Assembly: GCA_944324135.1 (NCBI GenBank)
Contig: CALUVE010000005.1
Span: 23,096 to 87,095 of the forward strand
Source of the DNA: Candidatus Gastranaerophilales bacterium
GTDB lineage: Bacteria; Cyanobacteriota; Vampirovibrionia; Gastranaerophilales; Gastranaerophilaceae
Reading direction: 5' to 3'
DNA: 64,000 bases
This document shows positions 47,401 to 55,534 of the stretch, one piece after another (position 1 is the stretch's first letter; every line of letters begins with the position of its first letter). Position numbers and translations under genes: made by a program. The notes beneath the pieces are model-generated. The model had not been told where the DNA came from. It did not search any database and saw nothing but the letters and a program-made list of their open reading frames with translations.

Positions 47401-49230
47401 ACCATCAACAGTCATGCCGTCCTGACCGTTATTCAACATTGTCAGATAATCATCGTTAACAATTTTACCTGTAGATGAAACTGTCAATTCTGTGCCGTTA
47501 TTGGTGATTGCAAGTTTGCCGTCTGTATTTTCAATTGTATTATTGATTGCTAATTTACCTTCTTCGTTTGTGATAAGAAGTTCACCGGAGTTTTCAAGTG
47601 TACCGTCGAGGTTCATACCGCCGTTGCCTTCGTTATAAACAATTGTTTTGCCGTTGCCTTTTACTGAAGAAGTTTCATTAAGATTTAATGCACCTGAGTA
47701 GTTGGAAACAACTGTTTCTCCGTTTTTGTTGGAGATTGAACCGTTGATATCCATATTGCCGGCGTTACTTTGTACAATCAGCTCACCTGCAGAATTTTCA
47801 AGAGCACCGTCTAATCTTAAACCGTTTGAACCGTTATTCAAAACTTCTGTTTTTTGGTTGTTAGTAATTTTACCTGTAGATGCAACTGTTAATTTGTTGC
47901 CATTGTTCAAAATTCTTATATCGCCGTTACGGTTTGAAGTTGTTCCGGACATATTCAGGTCGCCTGCTTCATTTTGAACAAGAAGATTTGCATCGGTAAC
48001 CGCAATGTCACCTGCAAGATTTGTTCCCTGCACACCGTTATTCAACAGAACAGTTGAACCGTTGTTTGAAATCTTACCGGTGCTTGCAAGTGTCAGTTTT
48101 GTGCCGTTATTTGTAACACTGACACGTCCGTCTTTGTTTGCAACAGAACCCAGAATATTTAATTCGCCGGCTTCGTTTTTCAGGATAGTATTACCGTTTT
48201 TGTTATCGGTTGCACCTGAAACTGTCATTTTGCCGGCGTTGTTTGCAAGTAATATATTACCGTCTTTGTTATTTATATTTCCGTTTACCGCAAGTCCGTC
48301 AGAGCTGTTGTTTGTAAGAGTAACGTTGCCTTTATTGTTAACTTTACCTGCAACATTCAAAGCACCGTCATTGTTTGTTAAAAGCGTATTGCCGTTTGCG
48401 TTTTCAATCGTGCCGTTTACTCTGATACCTTTTGAACCGTCATTGGTCATGGTGATGTTGCCGTCACCAAAGTTTTTAACTGTACCGTTTGCAATAATTC
48501 CGCCGGACGGATTTTGTGTTTTAATAACAATTTGTCCGTTTTCTGATGCAAATGAATTTGCGTTAGTAGCATCAGTGTTTACAAGCTGGTTGAACAAATT
48601 GTTTGCCTGACGCATAGATGTCAGAGCTGATGTGTTTGCAACACCTGAAATCAATGCAGAATCAGCGCCTAAAGATGCTGTTTTGGCAAGAATTTCAATG
48701 TTATCTCTTGTCAAAACTTTACCGTTGATTGTAACATCGGCATTGCTTTGTTTTATTGTATCTATACTTTGTGTTAAATAATTTTCTTTATAATTTTTAT
48801 AATCATTTGCATTTGGTGTGTAAACAGATAATGAACCAACGTTCAAAACACCGGATGCACCAACTACCATTCCGTTAGGAGATACAAAGACAGCCTGCCC
48901 GTTATAGAAATTGCCGTCTCTCATTGAGTTGACTATACCGTTGATGTTAATTCTGCCATCAACAAGGTTTACAAATCTTTCAACATTTTTTTCACCAAAC
49001 TTGAATATCAAGTTTGCAATGTCACCTTCTGTCAGGTTGAATTTGTCATATTGTCTAAAACCTGTTGCGCCGTTTATTGCGCTCGGGTCAATGTTATAAA
49101 TCCCGTTGTTGCCGGTTACACCGGTAATTTCTGTTGCTATTGCATTAAGCATAAGCGATTGGTGTGCTACAAAACATACTGTAAGAATTGATGCAACCAA
49201 TTTTCTTCTGTTGAACTTACTTTCCGTCAT
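41461..49230 (-). CDS. Giant TPS-domain surface protein (2589 aa) with long repeat array
   Basis: 2589 aa. N-terminal signal (FNRRKLVASILTVCFVAHQS) and TPS domain ([40 protein letters not shown]) end at about 250. More than 2200 residues of short repeats follow, of the type ITNxxGxLNIxGTVxNxxGxLxxTNxG, as expected for a very long beta-helical filament. Within the array a superunit of about 264 residues is itself repeated (see repeat entry). The C-terminal segment (FVNTGADGTIMNGNVTSTES) is shared with the 858-aa paralogue. It is likely a secreted or surface-anchored adhesin fibre. It lacks the Asp-Ala and PilZ parts of the 1297-aa paralogue. Confidence 0.87.
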   Translation of the reverse strand: MTESKFNRRKLVASILTVCFVAHQSLMLNAIATEITGVTGNNGIYNIDPSAINGATGFRQYDKFNLTEGDIANLIFKFGEKNVERFVNLVDGRININGIVNSMRDGNFYNGQAVFVSPNGMVVGASGVLNVGSLSVYTPNANDYKNYKENYLTQSIDTIKQSNADVTINGKVLTRDNIEILAKTASLGADSALISGVANTSALTSMRQANNLFNQLVNTDATNANSFASENGQIVIKTQNPSGGIIANGTVKNFGDGNITMTNDGSKGIRVNGTIENANGNTLLTNNDGALNVAGKVNNKGNVTLTNNSSDGLAVNGNINNKDGNILLANNAGKMTVSGATDNKNGNTILKNEAGELNILGSVANKDGRVSVTNNGTKLTLASTGKISNNGSTVLLNNGVQGTNLAGDIAVTDANLLVQNEAGDLNMSGTTSNRNGDIRILNNGNKLTVASTGKITNNQKTEVLNNGSNGLRLDGALENSAGELIVQSNAGNMDINGSISNKNGETVVSNYSGALNLNETSSVKGNGKTIVYNEGNGGMNLDGTLENSGELLITNEEGKLAINNTIENTDGKLAITNNGTELTVSSTGKIVNDDYLTMLNNGQDGMTVDGVIENTGDAIITNKAGDMNLNGKVYNYNGKLNVTNRGRGLNIAGEVETDDTLKIWNTGIGGTDISGTVSNDGGVAVVQNDNGVFEISGLVENTDGQLDVVNTGSGMTLTNTGKISNNNITNILNTGADGLALNGTVENNGNTAITNRAGSLNVAGTVNNTNGDLTLANEKTAGAFDISGTVSNHGGKLAVKNDGTGLTLVNTGKISSNNELEITNSGLDGLALNGTVENTGNAKITNTNGELSVLGTIANQNGSLKVTNAGSGLNIGTTGKITNSDTLTVLNTGADGIEINGVVDNSGNAIITNQNGDFNILGTVANTNGKLNLTNHGNALNIATSGQVTNNDTLKIWSDGAGGTTVNGSISNDGGNAVVQNDNGNFAINGSIANDGGQLKVTNNGDTLTIAQKGFIENNGDLDILNTGDGGFVNAGTIASIGNLDITNTGAGGFVTTGTVTNTNGSMTLTNKDGSMRVGGTVTGNNTDTITISNESQNGGLTLDGTVTNVAGNVDISSLNGLNLVQNGKVSGDTISITNENADMLLSGEVRGNESVAIANSGSGKAVVSGEVTAETGLSFDNSGLGGADITGKLTNNSGDMSVTNTNGTLMIGGNLQNADGKMSITNAGDGLELTSTGNVKNNGDLVVFNTGDNGMTLNGVVENTGDAILTNNAGDLNINNTLTNTQGKLNITNHGEALNIAGKVTNDNTLKVWNTGVNGTNITGTVTNANGNAAIQNDAGDLKISGTVTNNGVTTITNKGGVLDIAGTVDNSDGKLSITNDGDSLNIAGLVQNNNDLNIVNNGQNGAVINGMVKNDGQTMITNNAGDLNVNGNVENTNGKLSIANNGNALNLGSDSIITNDSDLTIMNAGQGGMNVAGTVFNTETTQLTNRAGDMKITGTVANADGTLKVTNSGDSLFLDNTGKLYNNGTTTIQNIGQGGMALDGMVDTQGTTAINNTNGALDIKGTVNNAGALSVNNSGVGGMNIAGSVSNTGDTSITNSGESGALISGVVNTKGNTTVINNAGNLNVVGEINNQDGRLNITNKGRAINVSGLIRNNDSLNILNEGVNGTTIDGTVMNAGQTLITNNAGDLNINGKVDNTNGKLTLTNNGNALNISDNAAVTNNSDLTIVNAGQGGMNVAGTVFNTETTQITNKAGDMKITGTVENENGTLNVNNSGNRLLLDSTGKLVNNGTTKIQNIGQGGMALNGLVDTEGDTTIVNTQGSLDINGVVDNNGGLEVTNLGSGMNIAGSVANLGTTRITNSGENGALISGTVKAQGDTSIVNNDGELKVTGLVDNTDGKLNITNKGTNLNIADTAVISNNDNLNILNYGENGTLITGTVKNAGQTLITNQAGDLIVDGTVDNTDGKLSLANNGNALNIGKNAKVTNDSELRVFNTGVGGVTIDGQIENTESTAITSKDGSIVINGTVTNKDGNLNITSAGTGLKLGTESVVSNNGKTVIQNTGAAGMNLDGTINSDGRTAITNTAGTLEIAGTLETTGDLNLTNTGDGMHITESGVVHNKDGAIFAQNTGAQGITIDGTMSNAVGNTTIMNHDGSVVIGGSVNNSDGKLGITNHGKGILLKETGKLSNNDEIRVFNYGTEGAQLDGTIENSGDTTIINKSGDLNVNGTVENHDGNLAFTNTGNSLNFGKNAKVSNDSTVRVVNNGNGGLTVDGTITNTKSTAITNNAGQFTVNGKIENTDGNLNLTNKGTALVTGVESIVSNKNGEVLIQNLGDGGMNLDGVISNGVSTDKDGNINGTAGTTSITNVKGDMKLNGAITSQEDLVILNDGNKLDATVSSVVMSGGPVKVINNGENGMTLDGGILGFDSVAVTNRGGDLNIDGTIANQNANMNITNTGNKLNINENANILNSGELLIQNTGDEGMNVNGSVNTEASVTLLNKAGSLSVNGKINNSSAPLIISNHGTGLNVGRTAEINNDQTVRFVNTGADGTIMNGNVTSTESNVQFINNDGNLEINGQVKDINSEK
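43370..45060. repeat. Long-period (about 792-bp) internal duplication in the giant TPS gene
   Basis: GCCATTCCGCCCTGTCCGAT occurs at 43811 and 44603, and ATTCATTCCGCC-type sequence at 44011 and 44803, both 792 bases apart. A TTATCAGTGTTTG-type segment near 43376, 44171 and 44963 gives the same spacing. This is a roughly 264-codon superunit present about two to three times on top of the short repeats. Confidence 0.75.
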
Positions 49231-49340
49231 AATTTTCCCTTTATGTTTCTTTCTATATTTTACCCCTTATAGTTAATCAAAATTTAAACATAAAAATTAT
49301 TGCTAGTTTGTTAATATTTGTAACACAAAATTTTACAAAC

Positions 49341-50792
49341 TTAATCAGGATTTTTGATGAAAGTTTTGCCAAGGAACCAGTTGCCAAAATAGAAGAAAAA
49401 TAATAAAAATAGCATCTGGAATAATGCAGGGGAATCATTTGCGGTTTTGAATGATTCATATATAAACATAAAAGGAATAAATGTTATACCCAGTCTCACA
49501 ACAGAACGCCACGGGAATATAAGTCTCAAACCTGGCAGAACAACAAGACAACTCAAGAAGAAATACATAAAGTTTGCTGCAAGAGTCGCAGCTCCTGCAC
49601 CTTCCAAACCATATAGAGGAATTAAAACTATATTCAATATGACTCCTATAATTCCGGAGGTCAGTTTTAATATAAAATCAATGTATGTTTTGTTTTCAAG
49701 GTGATACTGGAGGGTTGTATAGTCAGCAAGCGCCATAAAAAATGTACCTGCAGCGAAGTAAGGTATCAAACGGTACGCCGCATAGAATTTTTCATTAGAC
49801 AGCATCTGGACAAAATCCGTAGAATATAAAGACATAACAACTATTAACGGAATTGCAATACCGATGAAATATCCTGCAAAACGTGAAATAATCGGTCTGA
49901 CATCAATTCTTTCCTCATACATATTGATAATTCTCGGAATTGCCGCAACCGGTATTATTGAAAATATTGTCATCAATAATGGCAGTGTAAGTCCGTATGC
50001 TACCCCGACAATACCTACGTCTGAAAATCCGTTTATATTATTCATAATAAATTTGTTGCTCTGGGTAATAATCCAGGAACTCAAAGAAGTTGCCGCAATC
50101 GGAATCCCGTATTTGAAAATCGGAAGTACCGCATCCAGCTGCACTCTTGTTATTCTGAAACTTTTCATAATGCCGCTCTGATAAATCAATAGCAAATCAA
50201 CAAGAGAAATTGAAATTCCCATACCGAGCAGCAATGCCATTGCACCCATATTGCAATATTTTACAAGGAATATGGACAAAAATATCGTCAGTATCTGGTT
50301 CACAATTGTGGAAAGGGTAAAGGAAATTGATTTCAGCTGGGCTCTCAAGAGCTGAAACAGCAGCGCCCTCACCGCAACCGGTATTATTAACAGTAAAATC
50401 GCATAAAAATATTCCGGTTGAATTTTGAAAAACGAATAAAAATGAGACCTGAAAATAAAAGCTGCACAAAACATTACAAGCAGATTACCGACGAGCATAA
50501 ATACTAGAAGAGAAATATATTTGGGCAAATCTTCCATAATTTGATGCCGTCTGAAAAATCGTAGTCCGGATAATCCCACCCAATCGGAAAATATTATGCA
50601 CAAAAAAGATAATAATGCGATTGAGATTGAATACAGCCCGTATTTTTCAGGGGTGAGCAAACTTGTATAAACAGGAACAATGATTGCATTGCCAAGCATG
50701 CCGCACAATTTTGACGGCGAATATTTCAGCATATCTTTAAAGATTGCCTTAATCTGCTCTTTCTCAACTTTTCTGTTTTCTACAAATTCCAT
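49341..50792 (-). CDS. Polysaccharide flippase (Wzx/MATE-like membrane protein)
   Basis: 483 aa from the ATG at 50792; an in-frame TTG just upstream is less likely. About twelve to fourteen hydrophobic helices are visible, and the N-terminus LKYSPSKLCGMLGNAIIVPV, YTSLLTPEKYGLYSIS is typical of Wzx/RfbX lipid-linked sugar flippases. It would move undecaprenyl-linked repeat units across the inner membrane. The glycosyltransferases at 18-21 kb might supply its substrate, but they are not linked in an operon. It is downstream of rimO on the same strand. Confidence 0.85.
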   Translation of the reverse strand: MEFVENRKVEKEQIKAIFKDMLKYSPSKLCGMLGNAIIVPVYTSLLTPEKYGLYSISIALLSFLCIIFSDWVGLSGLRFFRRHQIMEDLPKYISLLVFMLVGNLLVMFCAAFIFRSHFYSFFKIQPEYFYAILLLIIPVAVRALLFQLLRAQLKSISFTLSTIVNQILTIFLSIFLVKYCNMGAMALLLGMGISISLVDLLLIYQSGIMKSFRITRVQLDAVLPIFKYGIPIAATSLSSWIITQSNKFIMNNINGFSDVGIVGVAYGLTLPLLMTIFSIIPVAAIPRIINMYEERIDVRPIISRFAGYFIGIAIPLIVVMSLYSTDFVQMLSNEKFYAAYRLIPYFAAGTFFMALADYTTLQYHLENKTYIDFILKLTSGIIGVILNIVLIPLYGLEGAGAATLAANFMYFFLSCLVVLPGLRLIFPWRSVVRLGITFIPFMFIYESFKTANDSPALFQMLFLLFFFYFGNWFLGKTFIKNPD

Positions 50793-50859
50793 CAATACCC
50801 ACAGATTAACTATTCTGCAATTTATTATAACAAAACGATATTTTTTTTACCAGATGTTT

Positions 50860-52170
50860 TTATACAAATACACCAAATAAATCATATTCGTCTGCGCCGG
50901 TAATTTTAACTTTTTCAATATCACCGGGGACAACATTTTTATCGGATTTTACATAAACTACCCCGTCAATTTCCGGTGCATCATACTGGGAACGCAAAAT
51001 AACAACGTCATCATCCGTAAAACTTTCCACTATGCAATCAAAAGTTTTACCGACACAGTCTCTATTTATTTCATAAGAAATTCCCTGCTGAAGTTCCATT
51101 AATTTTTTATAACGTTCATGCTTAATTTTAGCCGGCACCTGATGTTCCATTGAATATGATACCGTATTTTTTTCTCTTGAATATTCAAACACACCCATAC
51201 GTTCAAAACTCATATCTTTTACAAAATTGTATAAATGCTCAAAATGTTCATCAGTTTCGCCCGGATATCCGACAATAAAAGCTGTTCTTATTGCGACTTC
51301 CGGAATTTTGGCGCGAATTTTTGCTACCAGCTCTCTGTAATCAAAATCAGGTCTGCGCATTGCACGAAGAATTTCAGGATGAGAATGCTGGAGCGGAATA
51401 TCTACATATTTTACGACTTTATCAAGTTTTGCAATTGCTTCAATGAGTTCATCCGACATCTGGCTGGGATACGCATACATTATCCGAATCCAGCCGAGCC
51501 CGTCTATTTCATTCAATTTTTCAAGAAGCTCAGGAAGCGCCTGATGCCCGTATAAATCTATCCCGTAACTTGTTGTATCCTGTGCTACAAGAACAATTTC
51601 CGTTACACCTTTTTTTACAAGAGATTTTGCTTCTTTAAGAATATTTTCAATCGTTCTGGAGTGATAAACCCCGCGTAAATTCGGGATTATACAATAACCG
51701 CAATGATAATTGCAGCCGTCGGCTATTTTTATATAAGAGCTTGCCCCCATTGTTATTTGCTGGCGTTCAACTGTTTCAGGGTAAACATATTCAGGTTTCT
51801 CCGAAATTTTTTCGATGTATTCATCTTTTGCATCTTTTGCAACTTCGTCTACTATACCCACAATTTCATTTATATTAGAAGTTCCGACCATTGCTGCGAT
51901 TTCCGGAATTGCATCTTTCAGCTCACCTTTGTGTTTTTGAGGCAGACACCCTGTTACAATAACTTTTTTGCCCTCATTTACCATCTGTAAAATCGACTGC
52001 ACAGATTCTTTTTCTGCATCGTGAATAAATGAACAGGTATTTACAATCACAATTTGAGCTTCACTGTCATCAAGTGTAATTTCATATCCTTTATCAGCAA
52101 GCATTCCGAGCATAAGCTCTGAATCTACCAGATTTTTCGCACAGCCGTGGCTGATTAATGCAACTTTCAT
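50860..52170 (-). CDS. rimO: Ribosomal protein S12 methylthiotransferase RimO
   Basis: 436 aa radical-SAM enzyme that methylthiolates an Asp of ribosomal protein S12. The N-terminal UPF0004 domain starts KVALISHGCAKNLVDSE, a RimO-specific signature. The radical-SAM cluster motif is CNYHCGYC (about 152-159), followed by IIPNLRGVYHSR. A C-terminal TRAM-like region is present. Length is normal. It lies between the pilus/T2SS operon and the flippase on the same strand. Confidence 0.94.
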   Translation of the reverse strand: MKVALISHGCAKNLVDSELMLGMLADKGYEITLDDSEAQIVIVNTCSFIHDAEKESVQSILQMVNEGKKVIVTGCLPQKHKGELKDAIPEIAAMVGTSNINEIVGIVDEVAKDAKDEYIEKISEKPEYVYPETVERQQITMGASSYIKIADGCNYHCGYCIIPNLRGVYHSRTIENILKEAKSLVKKGVTEIVLVAQDTTSYGIDLYGHQALPELLEKLNEIDGLGWIRIMYAYPSQMSDELIEAIAKLDKVVKYVDIPLQHSHPEILRAMRRPDFDYRELVAKIRAKIPEVAIRTAFIVGYPGETDEHFEHLYNFVKDMSFERMGVFEYSREKNTVSYSMEHQVPAKIKHERYKKLMELQQGISYEINRDCVGKTFDCIVESFTDDDVVILRSQYDAPEIDGVVYVKSDKNVVPGDIEKVKITGADEYDLFGVFV

Positions 52171-52232
52171 ATCAAACCTCTTTTTTCTTTTAGTCTAACA
52201 TGAAATTTTATCTTTGTAATTACACAAACTGA

Positions 52233-53447
52233 TTAAAAAGAACCCAACATTCCGTAATAGAATTTCAAAAATGCTATTGCGACAAAAGCGACAATAACAG
52301 CCATTATAATTAAAAATGCAGGCCCAGTAAGAGCAGAAAGATTGTCTATTGTTTCAAAAACTTTCTTATCAATAATACCACTCATTTCTTTCAACATTTC
52401 GCCGAGCTTGCCTGATTTTTCACCCATCACTATCATAGGCTGCAAATCCGGAGGGAGAAGTTCACTCATTTGTGAAGCTTCCGACATCTGCATACCCTTA
52501 TTTATAAAAGCTTCAAATTTTTCGCAGCGTTTTTTGAGTACATAGTTATCAACAGAATCCTTTGCCATAACAACGCACTGTGTCAACGGTATACCGGAAT
52601 CATAAGAGACCTGCAGCACAGCAGTAAAATTGGCAAGAGATTTATACTGGATAAAATTTTTAACAACAGGAATTCCTAAAAGTAGAGAATCAACTGCTGA
52701 CTTGACAGGAGGTGTTTTGAAAAATTGTATAATTCCGTAAATCGTTCCGCATCCTAAAATTACAGCAATCAGCCAGTAATGTCGGAAAAATTCAATTATA
52801 CCGATAAGCATTGAGGTTTCGACAGGGATATCTATACCGTTATTATTTGCATATCCGACAAACAGAGGAAACACATAGTTACCAAGGAGCAGAAGCAGCC
52901 CGAAGATTATCACCAGCAAAATAGCCGGATAAATACTTGCACCGACAATTTTGCTTGTAACAGCCTGCTGTTTTTTCAAAAGGTCAATCAATCTTTCCAG
53001 AACTTTATCCAGTTCGCCAGACATTTCACCGGCGTGGCACAAGTTCATATAAACATCCCCGAAAGATTCCGAATAGCTTTCAAGAGCCTTTGTAAAACTA
53101 TATCCCTCAGTAATTTTTCGACAAGTTTCGCCGGCAATTTTACAAAGCTTTTGGCTGCTCAAATTCTTTTCCATTATACCTAAAGCTTCAATCACTGGGA
53201 TGCCCGAAGCCAGCATTGACTGCAAGGATGTCGTAAAAAGACGCTTTTCTTTCAAAGACAGATGGACTTTTTTATGATAAACAGGCTTTAAAACAGCTTT
53301 GCCGTCATCATCATTTAAATATACTTTTACCGGAATATAGCCGGAATTACGAATTTTCTCACGTGCGTCCCTGTCATCGGATGCCTCAATAATACTTTCA
53401 AAAAGCTCCTTGTTATTTTTCAATGCTATGTATTTATAGACAGCCAT
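52233..53447 (-). CDS. Type IV pilus/type II secretion inner-membrane protein PilC/GspF (copy 1)
   Basis: 404 aa. It is the inner-membrane platform of pilus and T2SS assembly. N-terminal segment AVYKYIALKNNKELFESIIE leads to two GspF domains, with FTTSLQSMLASGIPVIEALG and FTAVLQVSYDSGIPLTQCVV. Three membrane helices are visible (about 170-190, 220-240, 375-397). The start overlaps the stop of the SDR gene by one base. A second PilC-type gene lies just beyond that SDR gene. Confidence 0.9.
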   Translation of the reverse strand: MAVYKYIALKNNKELFESIIEASDDRDAREKIRNSGYIPVKVYLNDDDGKAVLKPVYHKKVHLSLKEKRLFTTSLQSMLASGIPVIEALGIMEKNLSSQKLCKIAGETCRKITEGYSFTKALESYSESFGDVYMNLCHAGEMSGELDKVLERLIDLLKKQQAVTSKIVGASIYPAILLVIIFGLLLLLGNYVFPLFVGYANNNGIDIPVETSMLIGIIEFFRHYWLIAVILGCGTIYGIIQFFKTPPVKSAVDSLLLGIPVVKNFIQYKSLANFTAVLQVSYDSGIPLTQCVVMAKDSVDNYVLKKRCEKFEAFINKGMQMSEASQMSELLPPDLQPMIVMGEKSGKLGEMLKEMSGIIDKKVFETIDNLSALTGPAFLIIMAVIVAFVAIAFLKFYYGMLGSF

Positions 53448-54265
53448 TAATCTTTTATCCTTTTGGAAAATGTAAATTTAATTATTGTGTTTAATAAATC
53501 CTGCGGGAGTTTTGAAAATATCTCGGCGAATTTTGCATCTTTTCCGACCGTATAAGAAGATTTTGGATTTTTACTATTTAAAATTTCCACAAGCAATTCA
53601 GTAACCTTTTGAGGAGGAAGTCCTTTTTTGCTGTTTTTGTGAGCATTAGATACAAGGAATTTCATTTCCTTTTCAAATTCTCCGTAAAGTTCAACTGACT
53701 GAGTATTTTGTGCGATAGATTTTTCCCAGATAGGAGTTGCAATAACTCCCGGTTTTACAGAAATTATTTTTATATTTCTGTGGGTTTCAAGAGCCATTGA
53801 ATTAAACAGTATATCCATAGCTCGTTTTGAAGCACAATATGGGGAAATAAACGGGAAAATTCCAAATGATGACATAGAACTTACATTAATTATCCGCCCG
53901 CCCTCAAGCAAATCCAGCAGATATTTAGAAAAATCAAGATGAGAAAAGGTATTAACCTCAAACTGTTTTCTGATATCATCAACATCTAATTTTTCAACAG
54001 CACCTGCCACAACACATCCTGCAATATTAAATAAAGCATCAATTTTTGAAGTCTTTGTCTTTATAAAATCTGCCGCCAATTTAACAGAGGTCTTGTTTTC
54101 CATATCAATGAAAAACGGTCGGACATTATCAGACAGTTTTTTTAATTCCTCATCCTGTCCGGACTTTCTATAACCTGCAAAAACAATGTTCTCACGGCAT
54201 AACTCCCGCAGTAATACATTTCCGATTCCGGACGCCGCGCCTGTTAACACAATAGTTTTCATCAT
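53447..54265 (-). CDS. SDR-family oxidoreductase embedded in the pilus/T2SS operon
   Basis: 272 aa from the ATG at 54265 (AAGGGTG ribosome site). Cofactor motif TGAASGIGNVLLRELC, then NIAG and YCASKRAMD (catalytic Tyr-x3-Lys) show an intact classical SDR. The C-terminus is longer and basic. It sits between two pilC-type genes, with one-base overlap downstream and 15 bases from the upstream gene, so it is clearly part of the operon. SDRs are not known pilus components; the substrate is unknown. Confidence 0.82.
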   Translation of the reverse strand: MMKTIVLTGAASGIGNVLLRELCRENIVFAGYRKSGQDEELKKLSDNVRPFFIDMENKTSVKLAADFIKTKTSKIDALFNIAGCVVAGAVEKLDVDDIRKQFEVNTFSHLDFSKYLLDLLEGGRIINVSSMSSFGIFPFISPYCASKRAMDILFNSMALETHRNIKIISVKPGVIATPIWEKSIAQNTQSVELYGEFEKEMKFLVSNAHKNSKKGLPPQKVTELLVEILNSKNPKSSYTVGKDAKFAEIFSKLPQDLLNTIIKFTFSKRIKD

Positions 54266-54280
54266 CAACACCCTTATGGT

Positions 54281-55519
54281 TTACGACATATATGAACCGA
54301 ACAACGGCAGGTATAATGCAAGAGCAAGTGTCAATACAATACTCCCGATTACAATAAGCATTATCGGCTCAATCATTTTTGTCATAGTATCAATAATTGC
54401 ATCAAGTTTTTTATCAATAAATCTTGTAGCCTGACCCAGCATATCACCCAAACGTCCTGACTGCTCACCGGTTGCTATCATAAACAATATCATCTTTGGC
54501 ATAACCTGAGTAGAACGCAATGCCACAGAAAGGTGAGACCCTTGCTGTACTTTTGCTGTCGCCTGTTCGATTTTTAATTTTAAAGTGTGATTTGTTAATG
54601 TTAAATTTGAAAGATACAAACATTCAATGATAGGTACACCCGCATCATAAGCAACCTGCATTACCGCAATAAAGTTTGCAAAATTTGAAAACTGAATCAA
54701 ATCCGAAAGCACAGGGATTTTTAATACTAAATCATCAATAGCATTCTTACTGGTTTCCCATCTGAATAAGAAAATCAAACCGGCAACAACCGAACCTATC
54801 ATCAACGGAACTAAGAACCAGTAAGCCCGCAGGAATAATCCGGCATCCATCAATGTTTGAGTAATCCACGGCAGGTCTTTCCCCATACTGTCAAACATAT
54901 CTTTGAATACAGGGAATACAAACATCAACATAACCAGTACGATTAAGCAGGCAAGAACGATTACAAACATCGGATACATCAGTGTCCCGATTACCTTGCC
55001 TCTGATAGCAGCTTCTTTACCGAGCAATTCCAAAAGACGCTCGAGGGTTTTTTCCAATTCACCGGAATCTTCACCGGCTCTAACCAGACCTATATATATC
55101 TGACCGAATTGTCTCGGATATCTTGCAATTGTATCGGCAAAAGTTGAACCTGCCATAATCTGTCGGCGGAGTTCTTTTGCAACAAGACGGATTTTTAATT
55201 TTGCAGCATCATTTTCAATAAACATTAAGGATTCAATAATCGGAATACCTGATTGCGCGAGGATTTGAAGAGTTGAGGTAAAATCCATTCTGTCCTGCAG
55301 TCCGAGACTTTTTATCTTAGCTGCACCTGCATTAGCTTCAGCAGCTTTTTCTGCGGCGCCTGTGACAGCATTTGTCTTACCTTTTTCTTCATAAACTTTT
55401 GTTGGCAGAAAACCGAGTTTACGGACATTTTCACGTGCCTCTCTCAGGTCGCTTGCTTCAACCTTGCCTTTTACTATATCTTTATTATCTTTTAATGCTA
55501 CATAATTGTATATTGCCAT
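54281..55519 (-). CDS. pilC: Type IV pilus/type II secretion inner-membrane protein PilC/GspF (copy 2)
   Basis: 412 aa. N-terminus AIYNYVALKDNKDIVKGKVE, then GspF domains with FTSTLQILAQSGIPIIESLM and FIAVMQVAYDAGVPIIECLY. Three membrane helices are visible at the same places as in copy 1. An Ala/Glu-rich insertion (about 50-68) is absent from copy 1. It follows the ATPase gene by 15 bases, the usual pilB-pilC order, so this is probably the main platform protein. Confidence 0.92.
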   Translation of the reverse strand: MAIYNYVALKDNKDIVKGKVEASDLREARENVRKLGFLPTKVYEEKGKTNAVTGAAEKAAEANAGAAKIKSLGLQDRMDFTSTLQILAQSGIPIIESLMFIENDAAKLKIRLVAKELRRQIMAGSTFADTIARYPRQFGQIYIGLVRAGEDSGELEKTLERLLELLGKEAAIRGKVIGTLMYPMFVIVLACLIVLVMLMFVFPVFKDMFDSMGKDLPWITQTLMDAGLFLRAYWFLVPLMIGSVVAGLIFLFRWETSKNAIDDLVLKIPVLSDLIQFSNFANFIAVMQVAYDAGVPIIECLYLSNLTLTNHTLKLKIEQATAKVQQGSHLSVALRSTQVMPKMILFMIATGEQSGRLGDMLGQATRFIDKKLDAIIDTMTKMIEPIMLIVIGSIVLTLALALYLPLFGSYMS

Positions 55520-55534
55520 ACTTTAAGAATACTC

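Noticed and set aside
41519..48610. Several Pro/Phe/Leu-rich + strand frames opposite the giant adhesin
   Set aside because: They mirror the repeats of the sense gene and have no independent signals.
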